31,499 nt of DNA from DATKEG01 sp035544515. Its GTDB lineage: Bacteria > Acidobacteriota > Vicinamibacteria > Fen-336. The stretch lies in assembly GCA_035544515.1 (NCBI GenBank), contig DATKEG010000140.1, positions 1-31,499 of the forward strand. The letters run 5' to 3'. The notes beneath the pieces were generated by a model. It saw nothing but the letters and a program-made list of their open reading frames with translations. It was not told the origin of the DNA and ran no database searches. This document shows, piece by piece, positions 7,274 to 14,760 of the stretch. Numbering within the stretch: position 1 is the stretch's first letter; each line of letters opens with the position of its first letter. A program made the translations under genes and the position numbers.

Positions 7274-7412
7274 TAAGTCGGCCCGTGCGTTGCAAGCTCA
7301 TCCGCCGCTCAGTCCCGACGAATGTGCCGGCCATCCGGCCGTCTGGATCTCCGACGCCTCTACGGTACGAGTTTCCGTATCCAAGCAGCTATCAGAATGT
7401 TGCGAAAGCGCC

Positions 7413-8573
7413 TTACCAGGCCGCGCGGTACAGCTCGAGGGCACCGCCCGCGTCGAACGGCCGGGGGTTGAACCGCCCCGTCCATTGGACGGCGGCATCG
7501 CCGGCAAGGGTTTGAAGGTCGTCCGCGGGAACGTTCATCTCCCTGAGGCGGGCGGGCAGGCGGGCCGTTGCCGCCAGGTCGGCAAGGCGAACGGCGAGGC
7601 CCTCGGCGGGATCGGCGCCGGGAGCGCGGCCCGCCAGGCGGAGCAGCTCCCCGTAGCGTGCCCCCGCCGCCGCGCCGTTCCATCGGCACACCGAGGGCAG
7701 CATCAACGCGATGGCGACGCCGTGCACGGTCCCGTAGCGCGCGGTCAGCGGGTTGGCGCAGGCGTGCGCGGCGCCGAGCATGGACGCTTCGATGGCGACG
7801 CCGGCGTAGTGGGCGCCGAGCAGCATGGCCCCGCGCGCGGCGAGGTCCGAGGGCTCCTCGATCACGCGGGCGAAGTGCGGCTCCAGCAGGCGCCAGGCCT
7901 CGCGCGAGAAGGTCTCCGAGAAGGGGTTCCGGCGCGTGCAGACGAACGTCTCGACCGCGTGGGAGAGCGCGTCGTAGCCGGCCGCGGCCGCCACCGCCGC
8001 GGGCTGGGAGACGGTGAGCAACGGATCGAGGATGGCCACGCGGAACGCGGCCGTGGGGTCGCCGCAGGCCATCTTCACGTGCGTCGCGGCGTCGGACACC
8101 AGGGCGTACGTCTGCGCTTCGCTGCCCGTCCCCGCCGTGGTGGGAACGCCGATCATGGGCCGCAACGGCCGCCGTGCCTGGCCGTAACCCCAGTAGTCCT
8201 GCATCCTCCCGCCCCCCGTGAGCAGGAAGTTCGCGGCCTTGGCGCAATCGAGCGAGCTGCCGCCGCCGAGCCCGACGAAGGAGTCCACCCCGTGCTCGCG
8301 CGCGCGCTCGCCGGCCGCGCGGGCCATCTCGCTGTCGGGGTTGGCGTCGAAGTCGTGGAAGGCGAACGGCTCGACGCCCTTCGCGCGCAGCCGGTCCGTC
8401 GCGCGCTCGACGAAGCCGGCGGCCAGGAGCCCGGGATCGGCCACGAGCAGCGTGCGCCGGAACCCCAGCTCCGCGGCCAGCTCGCCCAGGCGGTCGATGG
8501 CGCCCGCCCCGAACACGACGCGCGTGCGCAGCCGGACGTCGAACGTGGCCGTGGCGTCGAAGCGCGCGCTCAT
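7413..8573 (-). CDS. Iron-containing (group III) alcohol dehydrogenase
   Basis: This is an NAD(P)-dependent alcohol/aldehyde oxidoreductase of the Fe-ADH superfamily. The 386 residues include the nucleotide-binding GGGSSLDCAKA, the GVPTTAGTGSEAQ signature, and the metal-site helices GYDALSHAVETF and GAAHACANPLTARYGTVHG with the usual His ligands. No signal peptide is seen, so it is cytoplasmic. The ATG (8573) overlaps the stop of the upstream SGNH hydrolase gene (ATGA), a strong sign of translational coupling; the frame is open upstream but that part is antisense-like shadow. Fe-ADHs act on short alcohols, 1,3-propanediol, lactaldehyde, hydroxybutyrate or maleylacetate, and the sequence does not decide among these. 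Confidence 0.92.
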   Translation of the reverse strand: MSARFDATATFDVRLRTRVVFGAGAIDRLGELAAELGFRRTLLVADPGLLAAGFVERATDRLRAKGVEPFAFHDFDANPDSEMARAAGERAREHGVDSFVGLGGGSSLDCAKAANFLLTGGGRMQDYWGYGQARRPLRPMIGVPTTAGTGSEAQTYALVSDAATHVKMACGDPTAAFRVAILDPLLTVSQPAAVAAAAGYDALSHAVETFVCTRRNPFSETFSREAWRLLEPHFARVIEEPSDLAARGAMLLGAHYAGVAIEASMLGAAHACANPLTARYGTVHGVAIALMLPSVCRWNGAAAGARYGELLRLAGRAPGADPAEGLAVRLADLAATARLPARLREMNVPADDLQTLAGDAAVQWTGRFNPRPFDAGGALELYRAAW

Positions 8574-9766
8574 GGCGCGCACGTCCAGCCCTGCCGGCGC
8601 AGGAAGCCTTCCGCCTCGCGCGCGGCGATCCGGTGGCCGAGGCGGTTCCAATGGCTGTCGAAGTCGTAATACGGCCACGACAGGACGCCCGTGGCTTCGC
8701 GCATGGCCGGCGTGAGGTCGAGCAGCGGGATCCGCTCCGCGGCGGCGATGTCGCTCAACCGCGCCGCCACCGCGCCCCGGTCGTAGGACGTCTCGTCCAC
8801 GCCGTAGCGGAGGCGCGTCAGCTCCCAGTCGCGGTCGCTCACCTCCATGCGGGAGGGAATGTACGCGAGGGCGAGGCGGGCGTCGCGTCCCCAGGCCTCC
8901 TGGGCCAGCGTCTTCAGGATGCGGTGCGTCATGTTCCAGCCGTGCCGGACATCGGCCGGAGGCTTCCGCAGGTAGACCCGCAGCTCGGGGCTCATCGTCT
9001 GCGCGCGCGTGGGCGGCCAGAGCCCGAGACCCGCGGCCCGGTTGTACGCGCGCGGGTGCGAGCGCTCCAGCCGCTCGCCGACCCAGTCGAGCGCGACCGA
9101 GCCCCTGACCTCGGGCGCCGGAGCGTCTTCGCCCGGGCGATCGGGCGGCCGGCGCGGCACGGGGAAGTTCACGACCTGGACCAGGCCGCCCTTGAAGGAC
9201 AGGAGCGGCTTGGGAAGCTGGATGTTGGTGGGCGTGGCGTTGTACAGCACGTCGTTGTAATAGAAGAAGAGCAGCACGACCTGCGGCGCGTACTTGTGGC
9301 CTTCTTCGCGGTAGAAGAGGAACTGCTGGTCGGTGCTGTAGCCGACCGTCCCGCCGTTGATCACCTCCGCCGGGCAGCCGTCGCGGGCCATGGCCCGCTC
9401 CAGCACCTGGGTGACGGAGTCCGCGAAGGGGACGGTGAAGGCCTCCACGAAGGAGTCGCCGAGCGCGAGGACCCGGAAGGCGCCGGGCGGCCGTTCGTAC
9501 GCGCGCTCCTTGTCGCGCAGGCCGCGGCTGTTGATGACGACGTCGGTCGCGTATTCGCGCCGCTCGTACCGCGCGCGCGACCCCGGCTGGTGCTTCCAGC
9601 CCAGGAGCGGGTCGTATTCGGTGTAATGGAGGCGGGTCCGCTGCTCCTTGCCGCCTTTCTGGTAATGGCGCGCCACGCGCGCGGCTCCCTCGACGCCCGC
9701 CAGCGCCACCGCGGTCGAGGCCAGGGCGAGGAGGCCGTTCGCGAGCACGCGTCGCATCCGGGACAT
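8570..9766 (-). CDS. SGNH/GDSL-family hydrolase, membrane-anchored or secreted
   Basis: The 398-residue protein starts with a basic stretch and a hydrophobic helix (VLANGLLALASTAVALAG), so it is probably exported or tethered. The catalytic block I is LALGDSFVEAF (Ser of GDS), followed by NGGTVGYSTDQQF as block II and a FFYYNDVLYN block III. Near the end, YDFDSHWNRLGH supplies the D-x-x-H of block V. SGNH enzymes deacylate or deacetylate lipids and polysaccharides, and this longer form resembles those linked to surface-glycan modification. ATG 9766 is taken; a second ATG at 9757 is in frame and neither has a strong ribosome site. It lies 97 bases after the PQQ-repeat gene and is coupled to the alcohol dehydrogenase. 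Confidence 0.82.
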   Translation of the reverse strand: MSRMRRVLANGLLALASTAVALAGVEGAARVARHYQKGGKEQRTRLHYTEYDPLLGWKHQPGSRARYERREYATDVVINSRGLRDKERAYERPPGAFRVLALGDSFVEAFTVPFADSVTQVLERAMARDGCPAEVINGGTVGYSTDQQFLFYREEGHKYAPQVVLLFFYYNDVLYNATPTNIQLPKPLLSFKGGLVQVVNFPVPRRPPDRPGEDAPAPEVRGSVALDWVGERLERSHPRAYNRAAGLGLWPPTRAQTMSPELRVYLRKPPADVRHGWNMTHRILKTLAQEAWGRDARLALAYIPSRMEVSDRDWELTRLRYGVDETSYDRGAVAARLSDIAAAERIPLLDLTPAMREATGVLSWPYYDFDSHWNRLGHRIAAREAEGFLRRQGWTCAP

Positions 9767-9863
9767 GGTCTCAGCCCGCAGGGTACCAGAGGCGACCGCC
9801 GGTCCTGGTCTGGGTGCCGGCCATAGCCGCGGTGGGCGCTCCGGTCCGGACCGAGTACTCCGG

Positions 9864-11321
9864 CTACGGCTTCCTCTCCGCCAGCGCGAAGAGCCGGTTG
9901 CGGTTGGCGATGAACAGCGTGCCGTTGGCCGGCACCGGCGTCGAGTAGACGGAGCTGCCCATGTTCATCTCGGCCAGCACCTTCTTCTCCTTGCCCGCCT
10001 GCAGCACGACCACGTCGCCGTCCTCGTCGCCGAGGTAGACGCGGCCGTCGGCCACCAGCGCCGAGCCCCAGATCGCGGCGAGCATGTCGTGGATCCAGTG
10101 CTCCTTGCCCGTCTTGGCGTCCACCGCGTGCAGGAACCCGCTGAAGTCGGGCAGGTAGACGATGCCGTCCGCGATGGCGGGCGTGGAGATCGAGCGGCGG
10201 ATCTTCCCGTAGTGCCACACGCGGCCCGTCTCGGTGATGTCGCCGCGCCTGGTGGCGTCGATCGCGTAGAGGTGGCCGACGCCCTCGCCGTGCTCGGGGT
10301 CCTGGCCGTTGGCGATGTAGACGAGGCCGTCCCACGCGACCGCGGAGCCGATCAGCTCGTTGCGCGTCCGGGGCCAGACCGAGTCCTTGGGGTTCGTGTC
10401 GAACTCCCAGAGCTGCTTGCCCGTGGTCGCCTCGTAGCCGCGGAGCCAGCCGTCTCCCTGGCCCATCATCACCTGGTCCACGCCCCCGATCCTCGCCACG
10501 GTGGGGGTGGCCCACTGGCCGTGGAGGATCCGGCCGCCGACCGAGTTGTCCTGCCACACGAGCTTCCCGGTGTTCCTGTCGAGGGCGATGATCGACGGGG
10601 CCCGCGGCGAGGGGACATGGACGTGGCTCTCGTCGTGGCCGTTCGACGTGCTGACGTAGATGAGGTCGCCGAAGGAGACGGGAGAGGAGTTCGACATGTT
10701 GTGGGGGAAAGCTCCGACCTCCTTCATCATGTCGAAGCGCCACAGGACGTCCGCGTTCTCGGGGCCGGTGAGCGTCTCGTCGGTGACCGGCCCGTCGTTC
10801 TCCCCGTCACGGAAGCCCTGGGTGTCGAGCGCGATCACCTCGCCGCGGTTGCTGACGTAATAGAGGCGCTCTCCCTCCACCAGGGGGGAGGAGCACACGC
10901 CCTGGTGGGGCCAGTCGTTCACCTGGCCGCTGGCCAGCTTCTCGTGGGTGTGCTGCCAGAGGAACTGGCCGTCGGACTCGCGGAAGGCCTTGAGCACGCC
11001 GCGGTCGCCCGCCTGCCCGGGATCGCGCAGCAGCTCGTTGTTGGAGCCGACGAACACCATGCCCCCGGCCACCACCGGGTTGCCGTAGGCGTGCGAGCCG
11101 AGCGCGGCCTCCCACTTCACGTTCCGCTTGCCCGGGATGTCCCAGCTCAGGGGCAGGCCCTTCATGGACGAGGCCATGTTGCGGTCGGGCGTGCCGCCCC
11201 ACATGGGCCAGTCGCCGGTGCCGGGGTCGCCGGCGCGGACGACCCCGTGGGCGAGCCAGGCCAGGCCGGCCGCCAGCGCGGCGGCGGTGAGCGGCCCCCT
11301 CGCGCGCTTCGCTTGTCGCAT
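9864..11321 (-). CDS. Secreted PQQ-repeat (BamB-like) beta-propeller protein
   Basis: Residues 1-30 form a signal peptide (basic MRQAKRARG, then LTAAALAAGLAWLA, cleavage near VRAGDP). The mature part carries repeated quinoprotein-type blades with the D-x-x-T-G-x-x-x-W pattern, such as DRNTGKLVWQD, EATTGKQLWEFD and DAKTGKEHWIHD, and ends FIANRNRLFALAERKP. It has 485 residues. This fold is shared by PQQ dehydrogenases and the outer-membrane assembly factor BamB; I do not see the dehydrogenase catalytic Glu/Asp context or a haem motif, so it is better called a PQQ-like propeller of unknown activity. GGAGGG lies immediately before ATG 11321. It diverges from a second PQQ-repeat gene at 11495, only distantly similar. 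Confidence 0.85.
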   Translation of the reverse strand: MRQAKRARGPLTAAALAAGLAWLAHGVVRAGDPGTGDWPMWGGTPDRNMASSMKGLPLSWDIPGKRNVKWEAALGSHAYGNPVVAGGMVFVGSNNELLRDPGQAGDRGVLKAFRESDGQFLWQHTHEKLASGQVNDWPHQGVCSSPLVEGERLYYVSNRGEVIALDTQGFRDGENDGPVTDETLTGPENADVLWRFDMMKEVGAFPHNMSNSSPVSFGDLIYVSTSNGHDESHVHVPSPRAPSIIALDRNTGKLVWQDNSVGGRILHGQWATPTVARIGGVDQVMMGQGDGWLRGYEATTGKQLWEFDTNPKDSVWPRTRNELIGSAVAWDGLVYIANGQDPEHGEGVGHLYAIDATRRGDITETGRVWHYGKIRRSISTPAIADGIVYLPDFSGFLHAVDAKTGKEHWIHDMLAAIWGSALVADGRVYLGDEDGDVVVLQAGKEKKVLAEMNMGSSVYSTPVPANGTLFIANRNRLFALAERKP

Positions 11322-11458
11322 GGCCCTCCATCCTGCCAGAGCGGCGGGGCGGATGTACGCCGTGGCAATGTCAAAAGACATGAACGCTGCTGGATGGAGT
11401 CTGCCGCGCCTCGCCGCTCGATCCGCTCCTGGCGCTGGCCGACGAACAGGGGCGCGGC

Positions 11459-11464
11459 TATCAT
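11459..11464 (+). promoter_or_regulatory. Possible -10 element for the plus-strand PQQ-repeat gene
   Basis: TATCAT matches the sigma70 -10 at five of six positions and would start transcription near 11471, 24 bases before the ATG, leaving GGAGGGA inside the leader. The -35 at the correct distance (TGGCCG) is poor. On the other strand a perfect TTGACA (11374-11369) has no -10 at a normal distance. Confidence 0.3.
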
Positions 11465-11494
11465 CGTCGTTTCGCCTCGCTCCGGAGGGATCCA

Positions 11495-12847
11495 ATGAAT
11501 CGAACGCTGGCGCCGGTGTGCGCCGCTCTCGTGGCCGCCATCGTGTCCGCGCCCGGCGCGGCCGCCACCGAGCCTTCCTACAACTGGCCCCAGTGGCGCG
11601 GGCCGGTCGGGCAGGGGATCTCGGCAGACGACCGCGTGCCGCTGGAGTGGAGCGCCACCGAGAACGTCCTCTGGAAGGTGCCGATCCCCGGGCGGGGGCA
11701 CTCGCAGCCGATCGTGTGGGGAGACCGCCTCTTCCTCACCACCGCGATCGAGGGCGAGGTCGTCCCCGGAGCGCAGGCCGTCAAGCACATGGACGAGGGC
11801 AAGGAGTTCCTGCATCCCGACAGCCTGGGCGCGAACCGGAAACACACGTTCAAGGTGCTGGCCCTGGACGCGCGGACGGGCCAGGCGCTCTGGGAGCGCA
11901 CCGCGTGGGAGGGCACGCCCTACGACGACCGCCACAAGAAGTCGAGCTACGCGGCGCCCACGCCCGTGACCGACGGACGGCTCGTCTACGCCTACTTCGG
12001 CACGGAGGGGCTCTACGCGTACGGCTTCGACGGCACGCTGGCGTGGAAGGCCATGCCGGGCAGGATCGCCACGCTCGGGATGGCCGTGGGCACGTCGCCC
12101 GTCCTCCACGGCGGCCTCGTGATCCTGCAGTGCGACGAGGACGGCGGCCGGGGCTCGTTCATCGCCGCCTACGACAAGGAGACGGGGAAGGAGGCCTGGC
12201 GCACCGCGCGTCCCGTGCAGGTGAGCTGGTCCACGCCGGTCGTGGTGCGCGCGCGGGAGACCGGCCGCGCCGAGCTGGTCACCACCGGCAACGAGTGGGT
12301 GATCGCCTACGACCCGGACTCGGGGAAGGAGCGATGGCGCACCAAGGGTGTCGCCGCCAACGCGATCCCCTCCGCGGTGACCGGCGAGGACCTGGTGATC
12401 GTCTCCGCCGGCTATCCGGACAAGGTGGCGATGGCCATCCGGCCGGGCGGGACGGGCGACCTCACGGGCACGCCGCGCATCCTCTGGAAGTACGCGAAGG
12501 GGACGGCCTACGTGCCGTCGCCGATCCTCTACGGCGGCTACGTCTACCTGGTCACGGACCGGGGGCTCGTCACCTGCCTCGACGCGCGCACCGGCGAGGT
12601 GAAGTACGAGGGAGCGCGCGTGCCCGTCCCGGCGACGTTCACCGCGTCCCCGGTCGCGGTGGACGGCCGGCTGGTCTGGGTGAGCGAGGACGGCGACGCC
12701 TACGTCATCAAGTCCGGCCCCGTGCACGAGGTGCTGCGGACGAACCCGCTCGGCGAGCCGGTCTATGCCTCGCCGGCCGTCGCCCAGGGACGGATGTACA
12801 TCCGGGGCGCGCAGCACCTCTATTGCATCGGCAGGAAGCCGGCCTGA
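11495..12847 (+). CDS. Secreted PQQ-repeat beta-propeller protein
   Basis: A clear signal peptide (MNRTLAPVCAALVAAIVSAPGAAA) precedes YNWPQWRGPVGQGIS, the opening of a large family of exported quinoprotein-like propellers common in Acidobacteriota and Planctomycetota. Blade motifs include DARTGQALWER, DKETGKEAWRT, DPDSGKERWRTKG and DARTGEVKYEG. The length is 450 residues. GGAGGGA (11483-11489) lies five bases before the ATG. The function of this family is not known; roles in periplasmic binding or assembly have been proposed by analogy with BamB. The adenosine-deaminase-family gene starts two bases after its stop, implying co-translation although one product is exported and the other cytoplasmic. 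Confidence 0.87.
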   Translation: MNRTLAPVCAALVAAIVSAPGAAATEPSYNWPQWRGPVGQGISADDRVPLEWSATENVLWKVPIPGRGHSQPIVWGDRLFLTTAIEGEVVPGAQAVKHMDEGKEFLHPDSLGANRKHTFKVLALDARTGQALWERTAWEGTPYDDRHKKSSYAAPTPVTDGRLVYAYFGTEGLYAYGFDGTLAWKAMPGRIATLGMAVGTSPVLHGGLVILQCDEDGGRGSFIAAYDKETGKEAWRTARPVQVSWSTPVVVRARETGRAELVTTGNEWVIAYDPDSGKERWRTKGVAANAIPSAVTGEDLVIVSAGYPDKVAMAIRPGGTGDLTGTPRILWKYAKGTAYVPSPILYGGYVYLVTDRGLVTCLDARTGEVKYEGARVPVPATFTASPVAVDGRLVWVSEDGDAYVIKSGPVHEVLRTNPLGEPVYASPAVAQGRMYIRGAQHLYCIGRKPA

Positions 12848-12848
12848 C

Positions 12849-13829
12849 GTGAGACGCTGGCCGAAGGTGGAGCTGCACAACCACCTCGACGCCGGCGTGC
12901 GGGTCTCCACGGTGGCCGCGATCGGCCGGGAGCTGGGCCTGGCCCTTCCCGATCCGCTCGAGCCCGCGCTCGTGGCGCCCGAGGTCTGCGCCGACCTCGC
13001 GGACCTGCTCTCCCGCATCGACCTCGCGCTCGAGGTCATGCAGCGGCCGCGGGACCTGGCGCGGATCGCGGAGGAGCTGGTCGAGGACCTCGCCGCCGAC
13101 GGCGTCGTCTACGGGGAGGTCCGCTTCGCGCCGCAGCTCCACACCCGGCGGGGCCTCGATCCGCGGACCGTGGTGGAAACGGTCTCCCACGCGCTGCGCC
13201 GGGCCGGCGAGCGTCACGGGGTGGAGACCGGCCTCATCCTCTGTTGCCTCCGGCACGAGACGCGGGAGGAGAGCCGGGCCGTGGCGGAGCTGGCCGCCGC
13301 CAACCGCGACCGCGTCTGCGCGCTCGACCTCGCGGGCGACGAGGGGGGGTTCCCGAGCGCCGCGCCGCACCGCGACGCCTTCGCGATCGCGAAGGAGGCC
13401 GGCCTGCGCCGCACCGTCCACGCGGGCGAGAACGGCGGCCCGGCCTGCGTGGCCGAGGCGCTCGACCTGCTCGGGGCGGAGCGGATCGGACACGGCGTGC
13501 GCGTGGTGGAGGACGCGGCGCTCGTGGAGCGCGTCGTCGCCGACGGGGTCCCCCTGGAGATGTGCCCGCGCTCCAACGTGCAGACGCGCGCGGCCGCCTC
13601 CCTGGCCGCGCATCCGATCGACGGGCTGCTCCGGAGGGGAGCGCGCGTGACGGTCAGCACCGACGGGAGAACCACGTGCGGGACGACCGTCACGGCGGAG
13701 TTCGAGAGCCTGGCCCGGCAGTTCGGCTGGGGCCGGAGGGAGTTCCTGGCCTGCCAGGGCCATGCCGCGCGGGCGGCCTTCCTCGACGACCACGGGCGGG
13801 ATCGCCTGCTCCGCCGGCTCGAGGTCTGA
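12849..13829 (+). CDS. Adenosine deaminase family hydrolase
   Basis: A TIM-barrel metal-dependent deaminase of 326 residues. The zinc His pair is in VELHNHLDAG (H10, H12), the catalytic His and Glu in VHAGENGG (H191, E194), a further His in RIGHGVR (H215) and the metal Asp in STDGRTT (D272). Classical adenosine deaminase has Asp-Asp in the last motif; here the second Asp is Gly (G273). The usual HLDGS/A loop also reads HLDAG. These point to a divergent subfamily, possibly acting on adenosine, 6-aminodeoxyfutalosine or another aminopurine. The GTG start at 12849 places HxH at the usual distance from the N-terminus and follows the preceding stop by one base. An upstream ATG in the frame lies inside the previous gene. 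Confidence 0.87.
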   Translation: MRRWPKVELHNHLDAGVRVSTVAAIGRELGLALPDPLEPALVAPEVCADLADLLSRIDLALEVMQRPRDLARIAEELVEDLAADGVVYGEVRFAPQLHTRRGLDPRTVVETVSHALRRAGERHGVETGLILCCLRHETREESRAVAELAAANRDRVCALDLAGDEGGFPSAAPHRDAFAIAKEAGLRRTVHAGENGGPACVAEALDLLGAERIGHGVRVVEDAALVERVVADGVPLEMCPRSNVQTRAAASLAAHPIDGLLRRGARVTVSTDGRTTCGTTVTAEFESLARQFGWGRREFLACQGHAARAAFLDDHGRDRLLRRLEV

Positions 13830-13833
13830 ATCC

Positions 13834-13850
13834 GCCGCCCTCGAGGCGGC
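13834..13850 (+). terminator. Short GC hairpin after the deaminase gene
   Basis: GCCGCC-CTCGA-GGCGGC forms a six-pair hairpin four bases after the deaminase stop. No T-tract follows, so it is at best a weak terminator or a stability element in the 88-base gap before the receiver gene. Confidence 0.3.
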
Positions 13851-13917
13851 ACGGCTCTTGCTGTCGCGTTCAGGGGAGGATCGGATACCGCTTGCCGCGG
13901 CGCTCCGAACCAACGAC

Positions 13918-14424
13918 GTGAAAGAACGCGATTCGACGCTCGGGGGCGCTCGCGTGCTCGTGGTCGAGGACGACCCGGACACGCTCGAGACGGTCAAGAT
14001 ACTGCTCGAGATCAAGGGCGCGGAGGTGGCCGGCGTGCTCTGCGCCGCCGACGCGATGCGCGCGCTCGCCTCGTTCCGCCCGCAGATCCTCCTTTCGGAC
14101 ATCGCCATGCCCGGCGAGGACGGCTTCTCCCTGATCGCCAGGGTGCGCCAGCGCAGCCCCGCCGAAGGCGGGCGCATCCCGGCCGTGGCGCTGAGCGCCA
14201 ACGTCTATCCCGAGGCCCACCAGAAGGCGCTCGCGGCGGGGTTCCAGGCGTTCCTGAGCAAGCCCGTGACCGCCGAGGCGCTCGTGCGGGCGGTGCGTGC
14301 CGCCCTGGACGGCGTGAGCCCCGTCGAGCGCCGTCTCGCGCAGCGGCGCAGCTTCGGGTTGGGCCGCGCCGTCCCCGAACGCCGGGCGCACCACCGGCGC
14401 CAGGAGATGCAATCCAGCTTCTAG
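13918..14424 (+). CDS. Single-domain response regulator (receiver) with basic tail
   Basis: The 168-residue protein is one CheY-like receiver domain: the acidic pair in VVEDDP (E17, D18, D19), the phospho-acceptor in LLSDIAMPGEDG (D61), the conserved Ser in ALSAN and the Lys in FLSKPV (K115). There is no output domain. About 35 residues after the domain form an Arg-rich tail (ERRLAQRRS, ERRAHHRR). This receiver type resembles the C-terminal receivers of hybrid histidine kinases, so it may act as a phosphate sink or intermediate. GTG 13918 is the best start, though no good ribosome site is visible. A paralog lies at 30120-30611. The stop shares a CTAG with the stop of the convergent small gene. 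Confidence 0.85.
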   Translation: MKERDSTLGGARVLVVEDDPDTLETVKILLEIKGAEVAGVLCAADAMRALASFRPQILLSDIAMPGEDGFSLIARVRQRSPAEGGRIPAVALSANVYPEAHQKALAAGFQAFLSKPVTAEALVRAVRAALDGVSPVERRLAQRRSFGLGRAVPERRAHHRRQEMQSSF

Positions 14425-14636
14425 AGATTGGAACGCTGGAGCACGGCCTCGATCACGTCGGCGAACCCTCGTTCGAGCACCGGATCGTCCAGCCCGCTGG
14501 CATGCACGCGCCAGCCGCTTTCCACCTGCTCGATGACGAGCGCAAGGTCCCGCGGTCCGCCCCGGTGTCCCAGCGCGCCGTGGACGAGCGCCTCCACGCG
14601 CTCGCTGTGGCTATCGGGGAAGACCGTCACCTTCAT
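14421..14636 (-). CDS. Small protein of unknown function (71 aa)
   Basis: An ATG at 14636 opens a 71-residue frame, MKVTVFPDSHSERVEAL followed by a moderately charged helical sequence and ending AVLQRSNL. Alternating hydrophobic and charged residues and good third-position GC suggest a real gene, but I recognise no family. There are no membrane segments or signal peptide. It converges on the receiver gene, the two stops overlapping in CTAG (14421-14424). The frame is open further upstream, so the start is uncertain, and no strong ribosome site is seen. Confidence 0.5.
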   Translation of the reverse strand: MKVTVFPDSHSERVEALVHGALGHRGGPRDLALVIEQVESGWRVHASGLDDPVLERGFADVIEAVLQRSNL

Positions 14637-14699
14637 GACAGTGGTTCCACCACAAACCATCGTACACCCAATGCTTTGCGCGGGGGACGGACCCGGCGC

Positions 14700-14729
14700 T
14701 TGACACGCAGGAGCCCGCCCCGGTAGCTT
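14700..14729 (+). promoter_or_regulatory. Possible promoter of the subtilisin-like protease
   Basis: TTGACA (14700-14705) is a perfect -35; TAGCTT (14724-14729) at 18 bases is a weak -10. The predicted start near 14736 leaves a leader of about 25 bases that holds GGAGGAA before the ATG. Confidence 0.38.
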
Positions 14730-14760
14730 GACCTGTCCATCCTTCCCAATCGGAGGAACC

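Noticed and set aside
11369..11374. Perfect TTGACA as promoter of the minus-strand PQQ-repeat gene
   Set aside because: No -10 at 15-19 bases; the nearest AT-containing hexamer (TACATC) is only 11 bases away.
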